From: Pseudosulfitobacter pseudonitzschiae
Lineage (GTDB): Bacteria > Pseudomonadota > Alphaproteobacteria > Rhodobacterales > Rhodobacteraceae
Assembly (NCBI RefSeq): GCF_002222635.1
Contig: NZ_CP022415.1
Coordinates: 1,736,001-1,800,000 of the forward strand
DNA: 64,000 nt
Direction: 5' to 3'
Shown: in pieces, positions 27,553-36,491 of the stretch
Numbering within the stretch: position 1 is the stretch's first letter
Layout: each line of letters begins with the position of its first letter
The notes under the pieces: model-generated
The model's database searches: none
Told to the model about the DNA's origin: nothing
The model's input: the letters and a program-made list of their open reading frames with translations, nothing else
Made by a program: the position numbers and the translations under genes

Positions 27553-27604
27553 AATAAACCTCTTCATCTTGCCATACAAACTCCGGGGTCCGGGGCAGCG
27601 CCCT
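27553..27604 (-). repeat. Dispersed GC-rich palindromic repeat, copy 2
   Basis: On the minus strand: GGGCGCTGCCCC, then GGACCCCGGAGTTTG, then GCAAGATGAAGAG. It shares the GCGCTGCCCC-GGACCCC core and the tail type with the copy at 13605-13650. It sits in the gap between the two divergent dehydrogenase genes, probably upstream of both promoters. Confidence 0.5.
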
Positions 27605-27713
27605 GGTACGGCCCTTGCAACCCACCGAAACGACGCATCCTGTCGCAAACGGACCAGCCTGACCGCCAGCGCATCCTAAACTCTCCCTGAACCATCCCAT
27701 TCAGGAGGCCCCG

Positions 27714-30131
27714 ATGCAAACCACCACCCGCGTTGCCGTCATAGGAGGAGGCGTTGTCGGCGCATCCGTGCTCTATCATCTGACGAAACTCGGCTGGTCC
27801 GATGTGATGCTGATTGAAAGGTCGGAACTGACATCGGGCAGCACATGGCACGCGGCGGGTGGATTTCACACGCTGAACGGCGACACCAATATGGCGGCGC
27901 TTCAGGGTTATACCATTCGGTTGTACAAGGAACTGGAAGAGATCACCGGCATGTCGTGCGGGTTGCATCATGTGGGCGGCATCACACTGGCCGACAATCG
28001 CGACCGGTTCGACATGCTGCTGGCCGAACGGGCAAAGCACAGGTTCATGGGGTTGGAAACCGAAATCGTCACCCCCGCCGAGATCGCAAAGATCGCGCCA
28101 GTGACCAACATCGAGGGCATCATTGGCGGGCTCTATGATCCGCTCGATGGCCATCTTGATCCGTCTGGCACCACTCACGCCTATGCACGCGCGGCACGCA
28201 TGGGCGGTGCCACGATCCAGACGCACACGATGGTGGTCGAGACCAACCAGCGCCCCGATGGCACTTGGGATGTGGTCACCGACAAGGGCACGATCCACGC
28301 CGAACACATCGTCAACGCAGGCGGCCTGTGGGCGCGTGAGGTGGGGGCGATGGCGGGCATCTATTTCCCCCTACACCCAATGGAGCACCAGTACATCGTC
28401 ACCGAAGAGGTGCCGATGATCGCCGACATCGTCGACGCAGGCGGCGAGCATCCGCATGTGATGGACCCCGCCGGCGAAAGCTATCTGCGGCAAGAAGGGC
28501 ACGGCCTGTGCATCGGGTTTTACGAACAGCCCTGCCGCCCGTGGGCAGTGAACGGCACGCCGTGGACCTTTGGCCATGAACTGCTGCCTGATGATTTCGA
28601 CAAGATCGAGGACAGCATCGCATTCGCCTACAAACGCTTTCCGGCGCTGGAAACTGCGGGGGTCAAATCGGTGATCCACGGGCCTTTCACCTTTGCCCCC
28701 GATGGCAACCCGCTGGTTGGTCCGGTTCCGGGTGTGCGCAATTACTGGTCGGCCTGCGGCGTTATGGCTGGCTTTTCCCAAGGTGGCGGCGTCGGCTTGA
28801 CGCTGGCGCAATGGATGATCGAGGGCGAGCCCGAACGGGACGTGATGGCGATGGACGTGGCCCGCTTTGGCGACTGGATCAGTCCCGGATATACCCTGCC
28901 CAAAGTCATCGAAAACTATCAGAAACGCTTTTCCGTCAGCTATCCCAACGAAGAACTGCCCGCAGCACGCCCCAACCGCACCACGCCGATGTATGACATT
29001 TTTTCAGATATGGGCGCGGTCTGGGGCCAGCAATACGGGCTTGAGGTGGTCAATTACTATGCCCAAGAGGGCGAGCCCGCGTTTGAAACCCCGTCTTTCC
29101 GCCGCTCGGACGCGTTTGACGCGACCGCCCGCGAAGTGCGCGGCGTGCGGGGCGGCGTGGGCATCAACGAGGTCCACAATTTTGGCAAATACCGCGTCAC
29201 CGGCCCCCGCGCCCGCGCCTGGCTGGACCGGATCATGGCAGGCCGTGTGCCACAGCCGGGCCGTTTGTCGCTGACCCCGATGCTGTCGGAAAAGGGCAAG
29301 CTGATCGGTGATTTCACCATGTCGTGCCTGAGCGATGACGAATTCCAGTTGACCGCGTCCTATGGCAGTCAGAACTTTCATTTCCGCTGGTTCCAGCAGC
29401 ACGCCGAAGACGGTGTAACAGTCGAGAATATCAGCGATAAACGCAACGGGTTCCAGATCGCAGGGCCCAAGGCCCGCGCGGTTCTGGCCGCCTGCACCCT
29501 GACCGACATCTCGGACATGAGGTTTCTCGACGTGCGCCGCATGACCGTCGGCATGACAGACTGCATCGTGCAGCGGGTTAGCTTTACCGGCGATCTGGGC
29601 TATGAGATTTACTGCGACCCGATGGGCCAGCGCGCGCTCTGGTGGACGCTGTGGAATGCGGGGCAGCCACACGGGATGGTGCCCTTTGGCATGCGCGCGA
29701 TGATGTCGCTGCGACTGGACAAACATTTTGGCAGTTGGATGGCCGAGTTCTCGCCCGATTACACCGCCGCCGAGACGGGGTTGGACCGTTTTATCAGCTT
29801 CAAGAAGAACACGGATTTTATCGGTCGCGCTGCCGCCAAGGCAGAGCGCGACAAAGGATCGGCGCGGCGGCTGGTGGCCTTTGTCGTCGATGCGGATGAC
29901 GCCGATGTGCAAGGCTACGAGCCGATATGGCTGGATGGCGACGTGGTGGGCTTTTGTACGTCGGGTGGTTTTTCGCACCATACGGGCACATCCATCGCCC
30001 AAGGGTTCCTGCCGGTGCAGGCGGTTTCGGACGGTTTGCGTGTCGAGATCGAAATTCTGGGCCAGATGCGCGGTGCCACGGTCACGCTAACGCCTCCCTT
30101 TGATGCCGATGGCGCGCGGATGCGTGGCTGA
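27714..30131 (+). CDS. Dimethylglycine/sarcosine dehydrogenase-like flavoprotein, second paralogue
   Basis: An 805-residue paralogue of the divergent gene at 25029-27449, with the same domain order: FAD site VAVIGGGVVGASVLYH, covalent-FAD motif GSTWHAAGG, GcvT half with GDFTMSCLSDDEFQL and SFTGDLGYEIYC. It is clearly diverged (for instance WFQQHAEDGVTVENI in place of RFFHAVPLPEGITFQ), so the two probably act on different N-methylated substrates rather than being a recent copy. AGGAGG about 6 bases before the ATG at 27714 (27701-27707) gives a strong ribosome binding site. A MocA-like gene follows closely. Confidence 0.88.
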   Translation: MQTTTRVAVIGGGVVGASVLYHLTKLGWSDVMLIERSELTSGSTWHAAGGFHTLNGDTNMAALQGYTIRLYKELEEITGMSCGLHHVGGITLADNRDRFDMLLAERAKHRFMGLETEIVTPAEIAKIAPVTNIEGIIGGLYDPLDGHLDPSGTTHAYARAARMGGATIQTHTMVVETNQRPDGTWDVVTDKGTIHAEHIVNAGGLWAREVGAMAGIYFPLHPMEHQYIVTEEVPMIADIVDAGGEHPHVMDPAGESYLRQEGHGLCIGFYEQPCRPWAVNGTPWTFGHELLPDDFDKIEDSIAFAYKRFPALETAGVKSVIHGPFTFAPDGNPLVGPVPGVRNYWSACGVMAGFSQGGGVGLTLAQWMIEGEPERDVMAMDVARFGDWISPGYTLPKVIENYQKRFSVSYPNEELPAARPNRTTPMYDIFSDMGAVWGQQYGLEVVNYYAQEGEPAFETPSFRRSDAFDATAREVRGVRGGVGINEVHNFGKYRVTGPRARAWLDRIMAGRVPQPGRLSLTPMLSEKGKLIGDFTMSCLSDDEFQLTASYGSQNFHFRWFQQHAEDGVTVENISDKRNGFQIAGPKARAVLAACTLTDISDMRFLDVRRMTVGMTDCIVQRVSFTGDLGYEIYCDPMGQRALWWTLWNAGQPHGMVPFGMRAMMSLRLDKHFGSWMAEFSPDYTAAETGLDRFISFKKNTDFIGRAAAKAERDKGSARRLVAFVVDADDADVQGYEPIWLDGDVVGFCTSGGFSHHTGTSIAQGFLPVQAVSDGLRVEIEILGQMRGATVTLTPPFDADGARMRG

Positions 30132-30144
30132 TTAGAGTTGGCCC

Positions 30145-30753
30145 ATGGACCAACTCAGCACCATCCCCGCCATTGTGCTTGCCGCAGGGCAATCGTCGCG
30201 TATGCGCGGCACCGACAAACTGTTGCAGGATGTGGATGGCCAACCGCTGATCCGGCGGCAGTGCCAGATGGCGCGGCAGGTCTGCGAACGGGTCTACGTG
30301 ACGCTGCCGCCTCTTCCGCATGACCGCTATACTGCAATCAGCGGGTTAGACGTGACGCCAGTATCGGTTGCCAACGCTGCCGAAGGCATGGGCGCATCCC
30401 TGCGCGCGGGTTTTGCCGCTTTGCCAGCGGATGCACAGGCTGCACTGCTACTGCTGGGGGATCTGCCTGACCTGACCGCAGAAGACTTGAGCACCGTCTT
30501 ACAAGCCGTTGATTTAACATCTGATAACCTGATCTGGCGCGGCACCACATCAGAGGGGCGTGCGGGCCACCCCATCGTGTTTGCAAAGTCGCTGTTCGCA
30601 GAGTTTGCAACGTTGACAGGCGACAATGGTGGCCAGTCGATTGTGGCATTTGCCGGTGATCGCGTCGCGCACATTGCTCTGTCGGGCAATCGCGCACGCA
30701 ATGATCTGGACACGCCCGAAGAATGGGCCAACTGGCGTGCCCTACGGGATTAA
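30145..30753 (+). CDS. MobA-like nucleotidyltransferase (MocA-type)
   Basis: The family transfers a nucleotide to molybdopterin or related substrates, as MocA does with CTP for molybdenum cofactor maturation. The 202-residue product begins IPAIVLAAGQSSRMRGTDKLL, the nucleotide-binding loop, and has LLLLGDLPDL with the metal-binding Asp and GHPIVFAKSLF. Thirteen bases separate it from the upstream dehydrogenase. Its stop overlaps the stop of the convergent RTX-Hint gene within the palindrome TTAA (30750-30753). No molybdoenzyme is present here, so the substrate is uncertain. Confidence 0.85.
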   Translation: MDQLSTIPAIVLAAGQSSRMRGTDKLLQDVDGQPLIRRQCQMARQVCERVYVTLPPLPHDRYTAISGLDVTPVSVANAAEGMGASLRAGFAALPADAQAALLLLGDLPDLTAEDLSTVLQAVDLTSDNLIWRGTTSEGRAGHPIVFAKSLFAEFATLTGDNGGQSIVAFAGDRVAHIALSGNRARNDLDTPEEWANWRALRD

Positions 30754-32615
30754 CCCAGAAGCGATCGGGCCTCGAAGGACTTCAGCGAACGGCGCGCCGA
30801 TGTATAGCCGTCCAGACCTTCGACAGTCTCAAGCTCGGGGAACAATGCCAGTATTTCGTCGCGCTGGTCCGAACCGATACCCCGCAAAGACATATCACCA
30901 GGCTGGAAACTTTCGGTCCATGTGCCATCGCCCAAAATCACCTCGTGGTGGTCGAACATCAGGTGGATATAGCTGACGGAGTCTGCCTCGACAAAGTCCA
31001 CACCTTCCATTGACGTCAGGTGTTTGGCAGCCACCAGTACTTCGCGGTCGTCGAACATGACCGCTGCCAGATCCGATGTGATCAGCATCCGGTGGTTCGG
31101 GCTGACCAGCATGTCGCGATCGGGCAGACCGCGGCCCAAAGCACCCTGACGGATCAGAACGGGGTTAAACTCGGGCTTGGCTGCCAGATCGGCACGGACA
31201 AGATCGCGGCGACCTGTCCACCGCAGCTTTTGCAGACCGTTGTCACGTGTGAACACGCGCATACCGGGTTTCAGCGCCTCGACGGCCACCTCGCCCTTAT
31301 CGGTCGCAATCATCGTGCCGGGCGTAAAGCACACGATAATTTCTTCGATCTCGGAATAGGTCGTGCGGCCCGAAACATTGCCATGTTCGTCGATAAATTC
31401 GATCCGGCCCGATTCTGTGCCCGCCCCGTCAGAATAGACCTTGGCACGCACGCCGGTCAGGTCGATCACGTCAATGTCAGAGCCGTCCGCGTCTTCACCC
31501 CCGACGATGGTGTGGCTGCCCGTCCCGTCAAAAGTGAATCTGTCGCTGCCGGCGCCACCTTCGGCGTGGTCATTGTCAGGGCCCATGACAATCTGGTCCC
31601 GACCTGCGCCGCCGTACACTTTATCATCGCCGGTGCCGCCGACCAACGTGTCGTCGCCCGCGCCACCAATCAACGTGTCCTGACCCTGACCGCCGCTTAG
31701 AAAATCATCTCCTTCGCCGCCGTCCAGCATGTCGTCGCCGTCGCCGCCGCTCAGTTCGTCATCGCCGCCCTGACCAAAGATCACGTCCTGACCTGCGCCA
31801 CCGTCGATGGTGTCGTCGCCAGCAATGATCGGGGTAACAACCGCACCGTCAATCAGATCACCCGAAAAGGTGAAACCCGACTGCGTGCTGCGCGCTTCAA
31901 GGGTGAATTCGATGAAATTTCGGTTTTCAAATTCCGCACTGAACCACGCCTGCTGGTCCGAAGGGTCATTGTTCCCGTTGCCCACAGCCGTAACCGTTCC
32001 CGAATCAGACAAGATGTTCAGGACAGAATCCGGCGCCACGCCAAAAGCCGAGAAACTGGAAGTCTGAAGCGTCACCGCCTCTTGGTCACCGCGACCGTTC
32101 TTGTCGAGGTCGTTGAACGTCGCAACCGAATTCAACGCTACAGGCTGACCAGTGGCCGGATCGAAGAACTCGAACCGGAACGTGGCTGTGTCGCCCTTTC
32201 CCGAACTAAAACGGCCCCCGTTCAGCAAGATTTCAGATCCGCGGCCGCTGGCCAGGTCAACCTCCATTCTGTTGTCGGATTTTGAAACCAGCACCAGACG
32301 GCCCGAAATCGGGGTACCATCATCCAGCGTTGCGACGTTGCTATAAACGGCAGAGTCACCCGCGCTGGCATTGTCGCCATAGTAGGTCTTCGACACAACA
32401 TTATCGATGCTCAGCGTCAGTGCCGATGCATCCTGACCGGGGGCTGTGCCTTCACCAACGTCACCGAAAAGCGTGTCGTTACCTTCGCCACCCAGAATGA
32501 TGTCGTTGCCACCCTCACCCGAGATGCGGTCCTGTCCATTCTGGCCTGAAATTACATCGTCTTCCGCGCCACCCTGAAGGGTGTCGTTGTTGCTGGTCCC
32601 GTTGATCACGGTCAT
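30750..32615 (-). CDS. RTX calcium-binding protein with C-terminal Hint domain, 621 aa
   Basis: A probable secreted protein without a classical signal peptide. The N-terminus has glycine/aspartate nonapeptides (GGEGNDTLFG type). A central ~190-residue domain without repeats follows (residues ~55-265). A second block of about ten RTX repeats comes next (GGDGDDMLDGGEGDDFLSGG type), then a Hint_2 domain starting at Cys429 (CFTPGTMIATDKG, later VSPNHRMLI). The C-terminal tail TSARRSLKSFEARSLLG closely matches that of the larger gene at 32922. RTX repeats bind calcium outside the cell and type I secretion is the usual route, but no exporter is in this window. The Hint domain may cut its own N-side bond at CFTPGT. 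Confidence 0.85.
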   Translation of the reverse strand: MTVINGTSNNDTLQGGAEDDVISGQNGQDRISGEGGNDIILGGEGNDTLFGDVGEGTAPGQDASALTLSIDNVVSKTYYGDNASAGDSAVYSNVATLDDGTPISGRLVLVSKSDNRMEVDLASGRGSEILLNGGRFSSGKGDTATFRFEFFDPATGQPVALNSVATFNDLDKNGRGDQEAVTLQTSSFSAFGVAPDSVLNILSDSGTVTAVGNGNNDPSDQQAWFSAEFENRNFIEFTLEARSTQSGFTFSGDLIDGAVVTPIIAGDDTIDGGAGQDVIFGQGGDDELSGGDGDDMLDGGEGDDFLSGGQGQDTLIGGAGDDTLVGGTGDDKVYGGAGRDQIVMGPDNDHAEGGAGSDRFTFDGTGSHTIVGGEDADGSDIDVIDLTGVRAKVYSDGAGTESGRIEFIDEHGNVSGRTTYSEIEEIIVCFTPGTMIATDKGEVAVEALKPGMRVFTRDNGLQKLRWTGRRDLVRADLAAKPEFNPVLIRQGALGRGLPDRDMLVSPNHRMLITSDLAAVMFDDREVLVAAKHLTSMEGVDFVEADSVSYIHLMFDHHEVILGDGTWTESFQPGDMSLRGIGSDQRDEILALFPELETVEGLDGYTSARRSLKSFEARSLLG

Positions 32616-32826
32616 GGCAGCTGTGTCCCTAGTGTCAAATCATCAGACGCCGCGCCCCCACGCGCGTCTTAGGGATGTATTAACGATCAATCTCGGGATG
32701 TATATGGAGATAGGTTCAAAAACGTGATCAAGAACCATATTTTTGCCTTAGTTAGATCAAATTTTCTCGATGCAATCTCGACTTACGAAACAATATCCTT
32801 TCTTTCGACTTATTGAACGCGAAAAG

Positions 32827-32850
32827 CGACGCAGCCCCCTGCGTCGTTTT
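32827..32850. terminator. Bidirectional intrinsic terminator after the large RTX-Hint gene
   Basis: Perfect 8-bp stem CGACGCAG/CTGCGTCG with loop CCCC. TTTT follows on the plus strand, and CTTTTC on the minus strand. It lies about 75 bases past the stop of the 1189-residue RTX gene and insulates the smaller RTX gene from it. Confidence 0.7.
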
Positions 32851-32856
32851 CCTCGT

Positions 32857-32881
32857 CCGGTGTGGCTTTGGGCCACACCGG
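32857..32881. terminator. Second hairpin after the large RTX-Hint gene
   Basis: Perfect 10-bp stem CCGGTGTGGC/GCCACACCGG with loop TTTGG. There is no T-tract beside it. In tandem with the terminator at 32827, on the exit path of the minus-strand transcript, it probably strengthens transcript ending. Confidence 0.55.
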
Positions 32882-32921
32882 CGACTCACTCACTGCATAT
32901 GTTCTTGGACCCGAGGCGCGC

Positions 32922-35900
32922 TTATTTGGTCAAAAGGACCGCCTCGTGCTTTTTCAGAGACCGGCGTGCTGAGGTATAGGCGTCGACGCCTTCGCGCGTT
33001 TTCAGTTCGGGGAATAGCTCGAACAACTCGTTGCGCTGCGCGTTTCCGATACCGGCCAGTGTCAGATCGCCGGGCTGGAAGCTTTCTGTCCATGCACCGT
33101 CCGACAGGATCACCTCGTGCCGGTCGAACATCAGGTGGATGTAGGTTGTCGCGCTGACGTCAACAATATCGACCCCTTCCAGACCGGTCAGGTGTTTAGC
33201 CGCGACTAGAACCTCGCGCTCTTCGAAGTAAAGCGCGGTTTTGTCGTTGGCCACCAGAACGCGGTGGTTGGGTGAAACCATCATGTCACGCTCAGGCAAG
33301 CCGCCCCCTAACGCGCCCTTTTGGATCAGAACAGGCTTGAGGTGCTCGGCACGCTCGAACGCGGCGCCTGCCATCGACTTTTGACCCACCCAACGGATTT
33401 CCTGAATGCCGTTGTCGCGGGTAATAACGCGATCGCCAACTTGCATGTCCTCGACACGACACTCGCCTTTTGGTGTGGCGATCAGGGTGCCGGGGGTAAA
33501 GCAGGGAATGATCGATTCAATCTCGGAGAAGTCGAGCGTGCCCTTACTAGTGCCGTCATTGTTCAGAAACCGGATGGTGCCCGAAGTCGAGTCGCCGTCG
33601 GCGTCCAGGGTACGACTAACGTATTCATATTTGCCGGCGCCCGTCAGATCCAGCGTATCAAAGTCGTCGCCGCCCGTGCCACCGTCCACGGTGTCACCCG
33701 CGTTGGCCTTCAGGAAGGTATCACGACCGTCGCCGCCCGACATCATATCATCGCCGCCGTTGCCGCCGTCGATGGTGTCGTTACCCGCGCCGCCTGTCAT
33801 CACGTCGTCGCCGGTCGCGCCGATGATCATGTCATCGCCGTCACCGCCGTCCAGCGTGTCATCGCCGGTGCCGCCATCAATCCAGTCGTCGCCGTCGCCG
33901 CCCATCAGCTTGTCGGCCCCGTTTTCACCATAGATCGTGTCGTCACCAGCGCCGCCATAAACGATGTCTGCATTACGGCCTGCGTTGATATAGTCGTCGC
34001 CTTCGCCGCCATAAATCTCGTCGTTGCCCTGACCGCCCAAAAGCGTGTCATCGCCAGTGCCACCAAAGATGGTGTCGTCGTCGATCTCGCCGTCGATGTA
34101 ATCGTCGCCCTCGTCGCCGTACAGCAGGTCATCGTCGTCGGCGCCGTAAATGACGTCGTCGCCCTCGCCGCCATAGACAGTGTCACGGCCATTGTCCGGA
34201 CGCTTGTCCGCACCAAAGGGGTTGGACCCGTCATCTTCGATGTTGACCAGATCCGGAACTTTTAGCGGGTCGTTGCCAGCATAGATGGTGTCGTTGCCGA
34301 TACCGCCCAGAATAATGTCGCTGCCTTCGCCACCGACGATACGGTCGTCGCCTTCGTCGCCATAGATTTCATCGTCGTCGATGCCCGCATCAATTACATC
34401 GTCGCCGGTACCGCCATAGATTGTGTCGCGGTCGTCGCCTGTAAAGATCGTATCGTTGCCCGCACCGCCATCAACAAAATCGCGTTCGTTTTCGGCGGCG
34501 GCTGTGCCCTCTTCACCGGTGAACAGACCCGGATAGCCTTTGTCTACTTTCAGATCGTTGTCAGGATCGCTGGAGGTGATAAAATCGTTGCCTTCACCGC
34601 CATAGATGGTGTCGGACCCTTCGCCGCCGGTCAGCGTGTCGTTGCCACCTTCGCCAAAGATCATGTCGTCGCCGCTGCCGCCGTTCAGCACGTCGTTGCC
34701 GTCTCCGCCTGCGGGTGCGCCAACTGTAACGTCATAATAAATGTCGGTAACGTTAATACCCGAGTTGTTCGAACCGTTCTGGTCGTGCTCGATCGTGATC
34801 CGCCCGACGGGGCCCGGAATGTCGACTAGGATCGAATAATTGCCCGAAGTATCTTCCTCGTAGCCGCCTTTGCTGTCCGCCGTGTCGACGCCGAATTTGC
34901 CATCAGTGTCGATCAACGTCAGCTTGTGGCCGCCAGTCATGTCGACGTTGATCTCTTTTCCGTCCAGATCATAGGCCTTGATACGGACCAGACCGTCGCC
35001 ATCAATATCGTTCACGCGGAAAGATACTTTTTCAACGGCTTCGCTGAACGACAGCTCATAATCCGCCTGATTGCCGTGACCTTTGGTTTCGCTGTCCAAC
35101 GAGCTGAAGGCGTCAACGCCTTTACCGTCATCGCTGATCGAATGCACTTTTTGCTGGTCGGTCGAAAATTCGGTATCCGCAGCCCCGGTTTCTTGCAGGA
35201 CTTTGAAGGTGACGTTGACGTTTCCGGTGTTCTGGGTAAAGCCGTCAAGATCATGGCCGTTGCCCACACCCGCCTGATCCCACTCAAAGCTTTCGCGCAC
35301 GGATTCTGTCGACGACGGGGGCGTTTCGCCCTTGTTGTCGCCATAGATCACGTCGTTACCCGAACCGCCGTCGATGCTGTCATCGCCCGAACCGCCCACC
35401 AACAGGTCATCGTCAGCACCACCGTCGATGGTGTCATTGCCGCCCTGACCATAGATGGTGTCGTTGCCCGTGTCGCCGTTCAGGAAATCGGCGCCAGCGC
35501 CCTGCGCGGCTGTTGCTTCGCCGTCGGTGCCAGCGATGGGTTCGAATGTCTCGACGATACCGATGTCGGACAGATAGATGTTCGACTGGCCATGACCGTC
35601 GCCTGCGTGGATCACTTCGATGCGGCTGACCGGACCGGTGACAGTTACAGTCGCGGCCGCGTCCGCATCGGTACGTGCATCGCCGTGGTCGTTGTTGGAT
35701 GTAATGGTGTTGTTGCCGCCCAACGTCAGACCGGAGCCCACCTGAAAATCAACTGGAATCAGCGAACCATCGGGACCATAGGCCAGAACGCGGACATAGC
35801 CCACGTCGGCGTCGATGTCGGTGATGTTGAACCGTACTTGGTCAACGGATTTGTCGAACGCGATATTATATGTGCCACATTCGCCATTGTCCGCTTCGGA

Positions 35901-36491
35901 TTCAAGACTGGAACGCGCGTTGATGCTGTCCTTGAGGCCACCAACATAGACGGCTTCATTGTCAAACTCGGTTTCAAGACCGTTGGAGTGGTGCGAGGCA
36001 CGTGGTGGCGTTGAAACAGAAACCTTCACGCCGCCAACCTGTTGGGTCAGCGTCATGTTTTCCAGATTCTCACCGTCATCGACTTTGCCATGCCAATGCC
36101 CGTCGGGATCGTCCAGCTCGCTCCAGCGGAACATGCCTTCGTCGCCTATGGTCTTGCCCGCCGTGCCGCCGGTAAAGCCGCTGTCGCCGTAAATCAGGTC
36201 GTCGCCCGCACCGCCATATACTGTGTCGTCGCCCGCGCCTGCATAAACCTTGTCGTCATCGGCACCGGCGTAGACTTTGTCATCGCCGCCCCGTGCGTCA
36301 ACAATGTCCTGATCGCCGGTGTCTGAACCGATAATCGCATCGTTGTTATCAATCTTGTCACCTTCAGGGTCGCCTGTGTAGGCCGCGTTGATCACGTTGG
36401 CATTGTTGTCGCCATCGACCACGCCGTCACGTGTTGTTTTCGCAGTGTCCTTGGGGTCCACGGGTGTCTTGGGATCATAATAGAATGTCAT
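32922..36491 (-). CDS. Large RTX calcium-binding protein with C-terminal Hint domain, 1189 aa
   Basis: A very acidic, repeat-rich protein, probably secreted or cell-surface. The ATG at 36491 has AAGAGGA upstream. Blocks of RTX nonapeptides (GGAGDDTVYGG type) alternate with two related non-repeat domains of about 190 residues (roughly residues 135-330 and 400-600). Both show Asp-Ile-Asp-type beta strands (VRFNITDIDADVGYVRV versus VSFRVNDIDGDGLVRIK) and are internal duplicates. A long RTX array (residues ~605-960) leads to the Hint_2 domain starting at Cys997 (CFTPGTLIATPKGEC) and a tail ending TSARRSLKKHEAVLLTK. Calcium binding is family knowledge. The role (adhesin, matrix protein or toxin carrier) is unknown. 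Confidence 0.87.
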   Translation of the reverse strand: MTFYYDPKTPVDPKDTAKTTRDGVVDGDNNANVINAAYTGDPEGDKIDNNDAIIGSDTGDQDIVDARGGDDKVYAGADDDKVYAGAGDDTVYGGAGDDLIYGDSGFTGGTAGKTIGDEGMFRWSELDDPDGHWHGKVDDGENLENMTLTQQVGGVKVSVSTPPRASHHSNGLETEFDNEAVYVGGLKDSINARSSLESEADNGECGTYNIAFDKSVDQVRFNITDIDADVGYVRVLAYGPDGSLIPVDFQVGSGLTLGGNNTITSNNDHGDARTDADAAATVTVTGPVSRIEVIHAGDGHGQSNIYLSDIGIVETFEPIAGTDGEATAAQGAGADFLNGDTGNDTIYGQGGNDTIDGGADDDLLVGGSGDDSIDGGSGNDVIYGDNKGETPPSSTESVRESFEWDQAGVGNGHDLDGFTQNTGNVNVTFKVLQETGAADTEFSTDQQKVHSISDDGKGVDAFSSLDSETKGHGNQADYELSFSEAVEKVSFRVNDIDGDGLVRIKAYDLDGKEINVDMTGGHKLTLIDTDGKFGVDTADSKGGYEEDTSGNYSILVDIPGPVGRITIEHDQNGSNNSGINVTDIYYDVTVGAPAGGDGNDVLNGGSGDDMIFGEGGNDTLTGGEGSDTIYGGEGNDFITSSDPDNDLKVDKGYPGLFTGEEGTAAAENERDFVDGGAGNDTIFTGDDRDTIYGGTGDDVIDAGIDDDEIYGDEGDDRIVGGEGSDIILGGIGNDTIYAGNDPLKVPDLVNIEDDGSNPFGADKRPDNGRDTVYGGEGDDVIYGADDDDLLYGDEGDDYIDGEIDDDTIFGGTGDDTLLGGQGNDEIYGGEGDDYINAGRNADIVYGGAGDDTIYGENGADKLMGGDGDDWIDGGTGDDTLDGGDGDDMIIGATGDDVMTGGAGNDTIDGGNGGDDMMSGGDGRDTFLKANAGDTVDGGTGGDDFDTLDLTGAGKYEYVSRTLDADGDSTSGTIRFLNNDGTSKGTLDFSEIESIIPCFTPGTLIATPKGECRVEDMQVGDRVITRDNGIQEIRWVGQKSMAGAAFERAEHLKPVLIQKGALGGGLPERDMMVSPNHRVLVANDKTALYFEEREVLVAAKHLTGLEGVDIVDVSATTYIHLMFDRHEVILSDGAWTESFQPGDLTLAGIGNAQRNELFELFPELKTREGVDAYTSARRSLKKHEAVLLTK

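Larger units (their letters stand above)
32616..32921. promoter_or_regulatory. AT-rich region upstream of the 621-aa RTX-Hint gene
   Basis: No gene in 306 bases. It has the direct repeat GGGATGTAT at 32672-32680 and 32695-32703 (23-base period). GATCAA occurs three times (32685, 32726, 32755). AT content is high compared with the surroundings. Two hairpins at its right end belong to the downstream side of the larger RTX gene. Confidence 0.4.

Noticed and set aside
31441-34300. CRISPR-like regular short repeats
   Set aside because: The periodic GC-rich units are codons for RTX nonapeptides in frame, with no conserved spacer-repeat structure.
33321-36014. Long plus-strand open frames opposite the large RTX gene
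   Set aside because: They mirror the repetitive GGxGxD codons of the RTX protein; the translations are low-complexity Val/Ala repeats with no ribosome binding site.
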